From: Lachnospiraceae bacterium UBA7110
GTDB taxonomy: Bacteria > Bacillota > Clostridia > Lachnospirales > Lachnospiraceae
NCBI GenBank assembly: GCA_002492295.1
Contig: DKYC01000010.1
Coordinates: forward strand, 10,451-25,997
Direction: 5' to 3'
DNA: 15,547 nucleotides
The stretch's first letter is position 1; each line of letters begins with the position of its first letter. Shown here piece after piece: positions 1-8,100 of this stretch. Below the pieces are notes generated by a model. The model saw only the letters and a list, made by a program, of their open reading frames with translations. It was not told the origin of the DNA and ran no database searches. The position numbers and the translations under genes were made by a program.

Positions 1-111
1 TATGATTTGGATGTCTATTTCTTCCGGCTTTTATTTAAAGATCCGTCCATTCATATTGTGCAAAGGGCAGTCGTTCCCGCATGGCTGGACGGAGATGGGA
101 GGAGTTATTGA
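1..111 (+). CDS. 3' end of an unidentified, possibly TadE-like, pilus assembly gene (partial)
   Basis: Frame 1 is open from the first base to a TGA at 109-111, giving about 36 C-terminal residues. The tail runs through an aromatic and hydrophobic stretch (VYFFRLLF) to IVQRAVVPAW and a short Gly/Asp end. The stop sits one base before the ATG of the prepilin peptidase gene, and that gene's GGAGGAG ribosome site lies inside this reading frame, so the two are probably translationally coupled. The QR...AW tail resembles the C-termini of TadE-like pseudopilin proteins of clostridial Tad loci, and the neighbour fits, but this resemblance is from memory and the fragment is short. What is seen is only an open frame and tight coupling; the function is inferred. 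Confidence 0.5.
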   Translation, partial: YDLDVYFFRLLFKDPSIHIVQRAVVPAWLDGDGRSY

Positions 112-112
112 T

Positions 113-751
113 ATGAACGGAATTGGAATGGGTATCCTGCTTACGGCTAGTGTGCTGTTCCTTCCTGTTATCTATGCGGCAGTCATACACTTTGGCGGCT
201 ATAGGAAACCGTTTCATTCCCTGCAGGAATTTGCCATGTTGATTGCATCGGAACTGTCAATTCTACGGATTTGGGTCAGCATTGCAAAGGAGGGCTCTGT
301 GTTTCTGTTTCTGATGCTTGTCCTGATGCTGTACGGGATGTCCGTTTTCTGTATGATTGACTACTGGGAACGCATCGTTCCAAACCGCATTTTGCTGTTA
401 TGGCTGATGTTTTGGATTGTATGCATGGGAGCGTACGGCATGTATGATATGAATGCAATGCTAAGCCATATGTTTGGTGTTGTGCTGGGTTTGATATTCT
501 GCATGTTAAGCTTTGGTTTCTGTTATATCATCAGCAAAGGAAGTATGGGCGCGGGAGACGTGAAGCTTTCCATTGTTATGGGGATATATCTGACAGGAGA
601 TTATGTTGTCGGGGCAGTTTTATACGGTTGTATTTTGAGCGCAATCTTTTCTCTGTTCATGCTTGCAACCAAGAGAATGACACGAAAGACACATATACCG
701 TTTGTCCCGTTTTTATATTTAGGCGTGATTGTCCGGTATTTGATGGGTTAA
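113..751 (+). CDS. Prepilin peptidase, A24 family, short (TadV/CpaA-like) form
   Basis: This is a polytopic membrane aspartic protease of 212 residues that would cleave the leader of type IV or Flp-type prepilins at the membrane. The two catalytic aspartates are visible: D83 in MIDYWERIVPN and D149 in the GAGDVK signature, each next to a hydrophobic helix. About six hydrophobic segments cover most of the chain. It lacks the N-terminal CxxC...CxxC domain of PilD/PulO enzymes, as is usual for TadV/CpaA-type enzymes. I chose ATG 113 because GGAGGAG lies 8 bases upstream; an upstream in-frame ATG at position 2 would add 37 residues that overlap the previous gene and has no visible ribosome site. 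The next gene follows after 26 bases. The call is firm for the family; the substrate (an upstream Flp or TadE-type pilin) is inferred. Confidence 0.9.
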   Translation: MNGIGMGILLTASVLFLPVIYAAVIHFGGYRKPFHSLQEFAMLIASELSILRIWVSIAKEGSVFLFLMLVLMLYGMSVFCMIDYWERIVPNRILLLWLMFWIVCMGAYGMYDMNAMLSHMFGVVLGLIFCMLSFGFCYIISKGSMGAGDVKLSIVMGIYLTGDYVVGAVLYGCILSAIFSLFMLATKRMTRKTHIPFVPFLYLGVIVRYLMG

Positions 752-777
752 AAAAGTACCAAGGGTGGAGGAATATG

Positions 778-2097
778 ATGGTAAAAAGAAAAAAACGGCT
801 ATTAATATTTTTGACAATACTGTTGCTGATATTAAGCTGGCTCTTTGCGGCGGCAGTTGTTGTAATGAATGATGCGCACCGAAATCAGAATATGATTTTA
901 AGTCAGGCAAAAAGCCTTTTGGAGGATAAGCTCTATATGCGGGCAATCCCAAAGTATCAGGAGGCTGCGGATCATTATAAAACGGAACAGAATAAGGAAA
1001 TCGAAAAGACAATTCTTGCCACGTACAAAGAAGCAGGAAAGATGGAAGAATATTATAATCTGATTGAGGAGCGAATGGAACAGAACAAGGCAGAGCTTAG
1101 TGAGTACATGGAGTATGCCGCATTCTGTGAGGAATCCGGAGACATCAAAAGTGCAATCGGAATATATAAGGCAGGCATGGGTGTCTATGAAGATGCGGAT
1201 TTGGAAGCGAATTATGAACGGCTGCGCTATGCAGTCAAAACGGCGGAATCCAATATTGGGGAACTGAAACAGCCGCAGGCTAACGGGTACGTACCTTATT
1301 TTAACGGGGAACAATGGGGGTATACTGATACAAAGGCAAAAATGGTATTGGAAGCGAAGTATGAGGAGGCGCTTGCATTTTCGGGAAAATATGCCATTGT
1401 AAAATATAATGGAGTATACACTTTGATTGACGGCATTGGAGACTGGTATGCCGTAGACAAGCTTGGGCTGGATAATGTAACAGGTCATGCAGGCACGCGG
1501 ATTACGGCGGTAAAGGATGGAAAGGCGGGAATTTATACCAATACTTTTGTGGAAATTACAGGTACGGTTTACGAGGATGCGGTGATTAGTGAAAACGGAT
1601 TATGTTTTGTTAAACAACAGGGAAAATGGGGACTGGCTGACGGGAACGGCGAGATGGTTACGGAATTTATTTATGATGACGTGGAATTAAACAGTCATGG
1701 GGAGGCATTTGCGTCAGGATTCGCGGTGGTAAAGGATTCGACAGGGTATTTTATTATCAATGAAAAGGGGGAAGCAATCAACCAATTCCGTTATACGGAT
1801 GCAAAAGGAATGGAAGGAAGCTGGGTGGCTGTGGCGGATAAAACCGGAAAATGGGGATTTACGGACGGTGTGCAGGAGACGGCAATTTCCTGTCAGTATC
1901 AGGATGCGTATTCCATGTCCTGTGATGTCGCGGCGGTAAACTATGCGGGAAAATGGGGCTATATCAGCAAAAAAAATGTATTTGTAATAGAGCCGGAATA
2001 TGAAATGGCAATGCCGTTTTTGAAAGGCAATGCCATTGTCAAAAAAGCAGGATTGTGTGAAATTCTGACATTGCAGTATTATTCATATTTCTCATAA
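778..2097 (+). CDS. Membrane-anchored WG-repeat protein
   Basis: The protein has 439 residues. A basic N-terminus (MVKRKKR) is followed by a single transmembrane segment at about 8-28, so the rest is predicted outside the membrane. Residues about 35-170 are helical and charged with TPR-like spacing. From about 165 onward come beta-rich WG repeats; clear Trp-Gly pairs are at W180, W284, W359 and W393 (EQWGYT, GKWGLA, GKWGFT, GKWGYI), with degenerate copies between them. WG repeats are known as structural modules, but no enzymatic function is established. GGAGG at 767-771 is 6 bases from ATG 778 and only 3 from the adjacent ATG 775, so 778 is preferred. It sits between the prepilin peptidase and FHA genes in one operon, which suggests an envelope role in the same apparatus. 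The exact role is unknown. Confidence 0.82.
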   Translation: MVKRKKRLLIFLTILLLILSWLFAAAVVVMNDAHRNQNMILSQAKSLLEDKLYMRAIPKYQEAADHYKTEQNKEIEKTILATYKEAGKMEEYYNLIEERMEQNKAELSEYMEYAAFCEESGDIKSAIGIYKAGMGVYEDADLEANYERLRYAVKTAESNIGELKQPQANGYVPYFNGEQWGYTDTKAKMVLEAKYEEALAFSGKYAIVKYNGVYTLIDGIGDWYAVDKLGLDNVTGHAGTRITAVKDGKAGIYTNTFVEITGTVYEDAVISENGLCFVKQQGKWGLADGNGEMVTEFIYDDVELNSHGEAFASGFAVVKDSTGYFIINEKGEAINQFRYTDAKGMEGSWVAVADKTGKWGFTDGVQETAISCQYQDAYSMSCDVAAVNYAGKWGYISKKNVFVIEPEYEMAMPFLKGNAIVKKAGLCEILTLQYYSYFS

Positions 2098-2140
2098 ATT
2101 CTATGGATAAAAGTAATTAATAAAAATAAGGAGCAAATAA

Positions 2141-3460
2141 ATGTTTAGTGAAATTGTCGTAGCAAATAAAAATTATGCAGCCTGCGCGGTCAACAAACCG
2201 CAAGGTTTGGATCAGACAGCAATCAAGGTCATCCGGTATGACTGCCCATCGTTTCTCCTTCCTGTGAGGCTGGTCAATATTGATAATCAGGTGCAGCTCC
2301 GGTATGAACTTACCGGCGGGATAAGGCTTTCTTATCTGTCCATGAATATGCGGAAAAAAGAGTTTAATCAATTGCTTGGTCAAATGATAGCGCCGTTTAT
2401 GGACTGTGCGGATTGGTTCCTTGATTACCACAATCTTTATCTCGACAGAAATTATATTATGGTGGACCAAAATGATTATAAAGTAAAATATATCTACACG
2501 CCGCTTGTCCATGGGAACGTACAGGAAGAGGATTTGCTGAAATTTTTCGCTGAGTTCGTGATGGAAGTTGATCTTTTGGATGATCCGGCATACATTACGT
2601 CAGTTATGCGGTGTATTATGGGAAAGGAAGCGTCCCTGCGCACACTTGCAAGTATGCTTAAGAAGCAGACACAAAAGGTTTCATTTGCGCCGGAAACGCC
2701 GCCGGAGCAAATGAAACAGGAACCAATAAAACCGGAGCCCACAGTACCGGAACAGAACGTGCAGCAGGAAGCAGTCCAGCCTTTTGGCTCCGGACAAAAA
2801 TATGGTGAAAACAATCTTGCAGGCGCAATTGGCGCAGAGCTTTTTGGCGATGACAGCGGAAGCAAAAAGAAAAATAAAAAAGAAACCAAGAAAGAAAATA
2901 AAAAGGAAAATAAGGCTGAAAAAGATAAAAAGCCGAAGGGATTTTTGGGAAAACTGCTGGAGGGGGATAAGAAACCCAAAAGTGAATCGATCAATGAAAA
3001 AGAGGAACTGTTTCCTGTCATGAATGCATATCCGCAGCCGCAGCCAGCGCCGCAGGCGTATGATGTGGGGGCGGCAGGCAGTTTTAATACGGAGATTGAG
3101 GAGGATGATGAAGGGGAAGGCACGGATACATTGCGGATGCGGCTGGAGAGCAGTACGGTTGATAATGTGCCTGAACTGATTGAATTGGATATGAGCAAAG
3201 TATGCGTGGTGGTGGGCAGGTATGACAAAACCGGAAAAATGAGTGCGGATTTTAACTTTGATATGTCCCTTACGTATATTGGAAGAAGGCATGCACGGTT
3301 TGAAAAGGTGGGAGAGGATTTTTTCATGATTGATTTGGAATCGAAAAACCATACCTATCTAAACAGTGAAGAGCTTTTGCCAAACCGAAGATATCCGATT
3401 CATAAAGGCGACCGTATTACGTTTACGAAAAAATATGCAATTACATACCGGGTCTGCTAG
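2141..3460 (+). CDS. DUF6382-like N-terminal domain plus C-terminal FHA domain protein
   Basis: The protein has 439 residues and three parts. Residues 1-180 are globular and resemble DUF6382, a domain found with FHA modules in Clostridia. Residues about 185-345 are a low-complexity linker: first Pro/Glu/Gln-rich, then a run of Lys/Glu/Asn near 240-267, then Pro/Gln and acidic stretches. Residues about 350-439 are an FHA domain, which binds phosphothreonine peptides. Its motifs are VVGRYDKTGK, G381-R-R-H-A-R (the SxxH position has Gly in place of the usual Ser) and KNHTYLN. No membrane segment is seen, so it is probably cytoplasmic. AAGGAG lies 7 bases before the ATG. The gene is followed after 8 bases by a PP2C phosphatase, so reader and eraser are co-expressed. 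The FHA call is firm; the DUF6382 label is from memory. Confidence 0.85.
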   Translation: MFSEIVVANKNYAACAVNKPQGLDQTAIKVIRYDCPSFLLPVRLVNIDNQVQLRYELTGGIRLSYLSMNMRKKEFNQLLGQMIAPFMDCADWFLDYHNLYLDRNYIMVDQNDYKVKYIYTPLVHGNVQEEDLLKFFAEFVMEVDLLDDPAYITSVMRCIMGKEASLRTLASMLKKQTQKVSFAPETPPEQMKQEPIKPEPTVPEQNVQQEAVQPFGSGQKYGENNLAGAIGAELFGDDSGSKKKNKKETKKENKKENKAEKDKKPKGFLGKLLEGDKKPKSESINEKEELFPVMNAYPQPQPAPQAYDVGAAGSFNTEIEEDDEGEGTDTLRMRLESSTVDNVPELIELDMSKVCVVVGRYDKTGKMSADFNFDMSLTYIGRRHARFEKVGEDFFMIDLESKNHTYLNSEELLPNRRYPIHKGDRITFTKKYAITYRVC

Positions 3461-3468
3461 AGGAGATT

Positions 3469-4221
3469 ATGTATAAATTATTATCAGGCTGCGTCAGTGA
3501 TAAAGGGAATTTCAGAAAGAAAAACCAGGACAGGGCAGTATGCTTCGTAACACGGAAAAAGAAATGTTTGTTTGCATTGGCATGCGTGTGCGACGGCATC
3601 GGAAGCTTTGAACAGAGCGAGATTGCATCCGAGCTTGTTACGGACGGAATGAAGAGCTGGTATGTAGATATGGAAAAACGTTTTGTCAATACTTCCATAG
3701 AAGAAATTCTGGATGACTTGGAATGCACGATTTATGAGTTGAATGAACTTGTGTGTGAATATCAGGACAGAAATAACAGTCCCATAGGGTGTACTATGTC
3801 GCTGACACTTTTTTTCAACCGGGAATATTTTATTTTTCATGTGGGCGACAGCCGGATTTATGCGGTAAAGGACAGCATGTATCAGCTTACGACGGATGAA
3901 GTCGTTCAGAAAAATAAAGAGGGAAAGCTAAAATCGTATCTTGCAAATTATATCGGAAAATCCAGGGTGCTTTGGCTCAATAAGGGAAAGGGTATGATAC
4001 GCGCGAAGGATTTGTTTATTTTGGGCACGGACGGATTATTTCAGACGCTTTGTTTTGCGGATATTGAGAAAGAGCGCCTTAGGCTGCGTTCCGATAAGAG
4101 TACTGCATCCTTATGCAAAAAAATGGTAACAATTGTGCGGGAACGGGGGGAACGGGACAATGTATCCTGTATCCTGGTGTATGTATATGAGAGTTATCAC
4201 TTTGGAAAAAGCGAACCATAG
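3469..4221 (+). CDS. PP2C-family (PPM) Ser/Thr protein phosphatase
   Basis: This 250-residue protein would remove phosphate from Ser/Thr residues using two metal ions. The metal-binding aspartates are all visible: D21 in the G-N-F-R-K-K-N-Q-D motif, D42 in CDGIGSFEQSEIAS, D188 in LGTDGLF and D230 in RDNVSC. The core HVGDSRIY motif is at 124-131. The GTT box reads GCT and the usual DHS triad reads DEV, which are mild variants. No membrane segment is present, so it acts in the cytoplasm. A short-spaced AGGAG lies 3 bases before the ATG, and the gene starts 8 bases after the FHA gene. The likely partner is the transmembrane kinase at 5148-8201, which belongs to the neighbouring operon. Its last 25 bases overlap the convergent gene on the minus strand. 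Confidence 0.92.
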   Translation: MYKLLSGCVSDKGNFRKKNQDRAVCFVTRKKKCLFALACVCDGIGSFEQSEIASELVTDGMKSWYVDMEKRFVNTSIEEILDDLECTIYELNELVCEYQDRNNSPIGCTMSLTLFFNREYFIFHVGDSRIYAVKDSMYQLTTDEVVQKNKEGKLKSYLANYIGKSRVLWLNKGKGMIRAKDLFILGTDGLFQTLCFADIEKERLRLRSDKSTASLCKKMVTIVRERGERDNVSCILVYVYESYHFGKSEP

Positions 4222-4685
4222 ACTGCTAAATACAAGACAGCATACAATACTCCGATAATGGTATGATAGATTGTGACAATCCATAAACCGTTTAACAGCC
4301 GACGTAAATGCCGGCTGTTTTTTGTGCGGATTAAAAGACCCACGATAAAGAAATACCACAATAAAAGAAAAATAACCGGATACCGGCGGAAGATGCAGTA
4401 AGTGAATGTGTAATAAACCAGAAAAGCCGCTTCGGTCAAGGGATAATGCGGTGAAATTGGAGTGTGGCAAAAGCGGCATTTTCCTTTTAACAGGAAAAAG
4501 CTGATGACAGGAATTTGATGAAGAAGCAAGAGCCGGTGTCCGCAGGCGGGACAGATACAGTCGGAAGTCACAAGCGGCAGGTTTTCGCGGATACGGTACT
4601 GCATTGTGCAAAAATAGGCACCCATCGTTGTGCCAAAGACTGCGCTTGTGATTAAGAGTATGAGAAAAAATGTATAATCCGACAT
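4197..4685 (-). CDS. Stand-alone prepilin peptidase N-terminal (A24_N / DiS_P_DiS) domain protein
   Basis: The 162-residue protein matches the N-terminal domain of classical prepilin peptidases. An N-terminal membrane helix (about 5-25) is followed by a cytoplasmic loop with C45-x2-C48 and C70-x2-C73, the segment HQIPVISFFLLKGKCRFC and ISPHYPLTEAAF. In PilD/PulO this domain is linked to zinc binding and N-methylation. The catalytic half is missing: about three hydrophobic segments follow, but at the place where the first catalytic Asp would fall the sequence reads LLIRTKNSRHLRR, and there is no GxGD. AGGAGGA on the minus strand is 6 bases before the ATG. The gene converges on the PP2C gene, overlapping it by 25 bases. 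It may complement the short A24 enzyme at 113-751, act as a methyltransferase or be a remnant; the intact frame and good ribosome site favour function. Confidence 0.82.
   Translation of the reverse strand: MSDYTFFLILLITSAVFGTTMGAYFCTMQYRIRENLPLVTSDCICPACGHRLLLLHQIPVISFFLLKGKCRFCHTPISPHYPLTEAAFLVYYTFTYCIFRRYPVIFLLLWYFFIVGLLIRTKNSRHLRRLLNGLWIVTIYHTIIGVLYAVLYLAVYGSLFPK
4294..4323 (+). terminator. Rho-independent terminator of the pilus/FHA/PP2C operon
   Basis: The inverted repeat AACAGCCG (4294-4301) and CGGCTGTT (4312-4319) has a 10-base loop and is followed by T4318-4323. It lies 73 bases after the PP2C stop codon. The T-tail is only on the plus-strand side, so it should stop rightward transcription. 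The hairpin lies wholly inside the coding sequence of the minus-strand gene at 4197-4685. Confidence 0.75.
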
Positions 4686-4714
4686 TGCTAATCCTCCTGA
4701 TATCTTATGAAAAC

Positions 4715-4743
4715 ATTATAAGTCTCATTAGAATATTATCATA
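4715..4743 (-). promoter_or_regulatory. Tentative promoter for the minus-strand A24_N gene
   Basis: Reading the minus strand, a perfect TATAAT (plus coordinates 4715-4720) lies 29 bases before the start codon. The only -35 candidate at 17 bases is TATGAT, which is poor. The call rests on the -10 and on the need for a leftward promoter in this 273-base divergent gap. Confidence 0.3.
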
Positions 4744-4804
4744 TATTCGATGGCGTAATCAAGCGGCAATTTGGGATTTGACATATAAAACAATGCAATA
4801 AAAA

Positions 4805-4818
4805 TGCGGATATCCGCA
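4805..4818. repeat. Perfect 14-bp palindrome in the divergent promoter region
   Basis: TGCGGATATCCGCA reads the same on both strands and is followed by A5T5. It lies between the minus-strand gene and the strong plus-strand promoter, about 55 bases upstream of the -35 box. It has the look of a dimeric regulator site. On the minus strand it could also act as a weak terminator because a T-run follows. Confidence 0.5.
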
Positions 4819-4839
4819 AAAATTTTTATCCTACGATAT

Positions 4840-4873
4840 ATTCTATTGAGTATATAAACATATTCAATAGAAT
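4840..4873. promoter_or_regulatory. Inverted repeat abutting the -35 box (possible operator)
   Basis: ATTCTATTGA (4840-4849) is matched by its reverse complement TCAATAGAAT (4864-4873), with a 14-base AT-rich centre that is itself partly symmetric. The right arm ends on the first T of the TTGACA box at 4873. The position suits a repressor or an activator binding just upstream of RNA polymerase. No regulator gene is identifiable next to it. Confidence 0.55.
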
Positions 4874-4901
4874 TGACAAGGCAATTGTCTAACGATATAA
4901 T
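4873..4901 (+). promoter_or_regulatory. Consensus sigma-A promoter of the kinase operon
   Basis: TTGACA (4873-4878) and TATAAT (4896-4901) are both perfect matches with an optimal 17-base spacer. The expected transcription start is near 4908, leaving about 50 bases of leader before the ATG at 4959. A small GACAA/TTGTC inverted repeat (4875-4879 with 4885-4889) overlaps the promoter spacer. It should drive the three genes to 12009. Confidence 0.85.
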
Positions 4902-4958
4902 AAAATGTAGAAAATCGTGCTAAATGCCGCAAAGGAAAAGAAAGGTGAAAGAGAAAAT

Positions 4959-5117
4959 ATGATTGGATTATCATCAAGTGAACTGATTTTTTACGGGGGA
5001 ATTGCGGTGATGGCAGTAACAGGTGTGTTGGCTGTCATATGCGTTATCCTGTTTTGTTTTACGGGAAAACGAATAAGAAAGCGTTTGGAGCAGGAGTATG
5101 GAAAACCGGGAATATAA
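4959..5117 (+). CDS. Small single-pass membrane protein (52 residues)
   Basis: The short N-terminus MIGLSSSEL is followed by one transmembrane segment at about 9-35, then a basic cluster KRIRKR and a charged tail ending EYGKPGI. I chose ATG 4959 because AAAGGTGA lies 10 bases upstream; the frame extends to a GTG at 4917, but that is only a few bases after the predicted transcription start and has no ribosome site. It is the first gene of the operon and is 30 bases from the preferred start of the kinase gene. I do not recognise a named family. By position it could be a small partner of the kinase or a membrane adaptor, but that is inference. Confidence 0.75.
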   Translation: MIGLSSSELIFYGGIAVMAVTGVLAVICVILFCFTGKRIRKRLEQEYGKPGI

Positions 5118-5147
5118 GCAGGCTATGAAGGGAGCATGGTTATAAAT

Positions 5148-8100
5148 ATGTCGCAGGTAATCGCAGGAATCTATGAATTAAAAGAGAAAATCGGAGCCGG
5201 AGGCGGTGGCGTCGTATATTTGGGAGAGCATATCCGATTAAGGAAACCGATTGTATTGAAGGCTGACAAACGAAAACTCAGCGTAGGAGAAGAAAAACTG
5301 CGCAGAGAGGTCGATTTATTAAAAGGTTTAAGTCACACTTATATACCGCAGGTTTATGATTTTGTCCCGGAGAATGAAACGGTTTATACGGTGATGGATT
5401 TTATAGAGGGCGAGAGCTTGGACAAGATGATTGGAAGAGGTCAGCGTCCGGCGCAGCCGGATGTTATCAAGTGGGCATGCCAGCTTTTGGAGGCATTGGA
5501 TTATCTGCACAGCCAGCCGCCCTATGGTATTTTGCACGGTGATATTAAGCCGGCTAATATTATGCTTCGTCCAAATGGCGATGTGTGCCTGATTGATTTC
5601 AACATCGCGCTTGCGTTAGGCGAGGAGGGAGCCGTAAAAGTCGGATTTAGCAGAGGCTATGCATCGCCGGAACATTATGGAGCGGATTATATCAAAAGCA
5701 ATAAAGCGGCAGCGGTAAAGTCAGGGACGACATTAAAAGGGACGACATTAAAAGGGACGACATTAAAAGGGACTGCGTTAAAAGAAGCTGCGTTAAGAAA
5801 AACTGCGTTAAAAGAAACGCTGTTGAGTAGGAAACAACAGGATAACACGGATGAAACGTTGGCTGACGAGGAAACGGCAGTTGACGACAAGACGGCAATA
5901 GACACACAGACTGCCACGGGGGAGCAGACTGCGGTTGATGAGTATGCGGAAGAACGGTCGCGTGATTTGAAAATGACGGCAGGCGCTCAAAAGGGAATTT
6001 TACTGGATGTGCGTTCGGACATATACAGTTTGGGTGCAACACTTTACCACCTGATTTCAGGAATCCGTCCGGAACAGGACGCAAGGGATGTAAAACCGTT
6101 GGACAAAAGCGTATGCAGTGAGGCAGTTTCCCTCATTTTGCAAAAGGCAATGAATCCACAGCCGGATGAGCGGTATCAGACGGCAAAGGAAATGCTTCAG
6201 GCGTTTTTATACATCCATAAAAGAGATATCAGGACGATTCGTCATAAAAGGCGGATGATTACTTCTGCAGTTGCTTTGACAACAATGCTTTTTACTGGCG
6301 CGGCAGTTACTTTTGTCGGTTTAAAACAATTAGGGCAGCGTCAGGAAGCACTTGCGCTTTCGGAGTATTCCGCAAATGCGTTAACGCAAGGGGATATCTC
6401 GTCAGCGGTAAGTTATGCATTGCAGGCAATTCCTGATTCCCAAAATATTTTCCATGCACCCGTCACGGCACAGGCGCAGGCGGCGCTGGCAAACGCGCTT
6501 GGTGTGTACGATTTGTCGCAGGATTTTAAGCCGCTTGATACGCTTGCGCTTCCGAGCGCCCCATTTGACCTTGCGGTTTCCCCAAAAGGTACACGTCTTG
6601 CCGTTGTATATGCGTATGAGACAGCAGTATTTGACTTGGAAAGTCTGAAAAAGCTGGCATCCTTCCCGACGCGGGAGTCCGCTTTATCGGACTGTGTTTT
6701 TTTGGACGAAACGCATATTGTCTATGCGGGAACAGACGGTGTAACCTGCTGTGACCTTGATACGGGACAAACGCTTTGGAAAGCCGGGGCTGCAACGACG
6801 CTTGCCGTATCTGCAGACAAGACGGTAATTGCGGCGGTGGACAGGGACGCTGACTGTGCGGTGCTGTATCGGAGTAAGGACGGTAAAAAGATTGCGGAGC
6901 GTTCGTTTGATGGAAGGCATCTTACGGTTCCGGCAAACGATATTTTCGCGGATGCCCAAAATAATATCTTCGCATTAAATGCGGATGGAAGGCTGCTTGC
7001 AGTCAGCTTTAGCAATGGGGGATTCCAAATCTACGATTGTGAAAATCCCGACAATGATTTGATTATTTATGAGGAATCGGAATACAACGGCTTTTCAGGC
7101 GGCTTTTGCGGAACCTGTTTTGCGTTTACGGCGCGGGAAAGCGGAAAATCGCAGTTTGGAATCATTGATGTGGGAAAAGGCATTTATGCGGGCGGTTATG
7201 AGACGTTGGATAAACTGCATATACAGGCGGATGAAAACGGCATTTACCTTGCATCGGGAAAACTGATTGAAAAAATTGATGTGGATACCATGACCGAGCT
7301 TGAGATGGCACTTTCGAATGATGCGGATATTGCCGGGTTTGCGGTGAAGAATATCGGCGGAAAGGAATATACGCTGATAGCGACGGATGATGATTGTTTT
7401 TCTTTTTATGACAGCGGAGCCGGACTGATGTCAACCAATGTGTGTGATAAAAAAAGCGAGTTTACGGCTTTGGGAGAAGGCTTTGCGGTTGTGGGAAACC
7501 GGAATGACCCGATGCTTCGGATTTTGCAGTTGGAGAGCGGAAAGGGAGAGGCAGTGTTTTCCTATGATGCAAGGTATGTGCATGATGAGGCACGTATCAG
7601 TTGTGATAAAAAGACTGCAATGTTATTTAGCTATCAGGGATTCCGAATCTATGGGACAGACGGGAATCTCATTGCAGAATTAGAACTTCCTGATAGCGAT
7701 AACATCTATGACCAACAGTTTCGAAAAGATGAAAACGGTTCATGGCTGGAAGTGATATGGTATGACGGTATGCGGCGCAATTACAGTGCGGCGGATGGTT
7801 CGCTGATAAAGGAAGAGCAGGGGGAAGCGCCGAATAAGGATTTATATGAGGAGTTTGATACAGAGAAATACAGAATAACCTCTTCGCTCCACGATGCACC
7901 GCAGGTTTATTTGGCGGAATCAGAGAAACGGATTGGCGAATTGGAAACGGAAGATTATCTGACATATGTGTCACAATTTGGAGATTATCTGATTTCGGAA
8001 TATATCAGTACATCCGGTCAGCGGTATGGACTTTTGCTGGATGAAAAACTCCAGACAATTGCAACATTGCAGGGACTATGTGATATATCGTACGGGATGC

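Noticed and set aside
898..1488. Minus-strand ORF of 196 codons opposite the WG-repeat gene
   Set aside because: No recognisable domain and no ribosome site; the opposite frame encodes clear WG repeats.
2494..3327. Long minus-strand ORF (277 codons) opposite the FHA gene
   Set aside because: It mirrors the lysine- and proline-rich linker of the FHA protein, gives Ser/Phe-rich low-complexity sequence with no domain, and has no convincing ribosome site.
4778..4806. TTGACA at 4778-4783 as a second plus-strand promoter
   Set aside because: No acceptable -10 box lies 16-18 bases downstream.
4917..4958. GTG 4917 as the start of the small membrane protein
   Set aside because: It is only about 9 bases from the predicted transcription start, has no ribosome site, and adds a hydrophilic segment before the membrane helix.
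5687..6084. Minus-strand ORFs over the kinase repeat region
   Set aside because: They are reflections of the tandem repeats (repetitive FNVVP units) and lack start signals.
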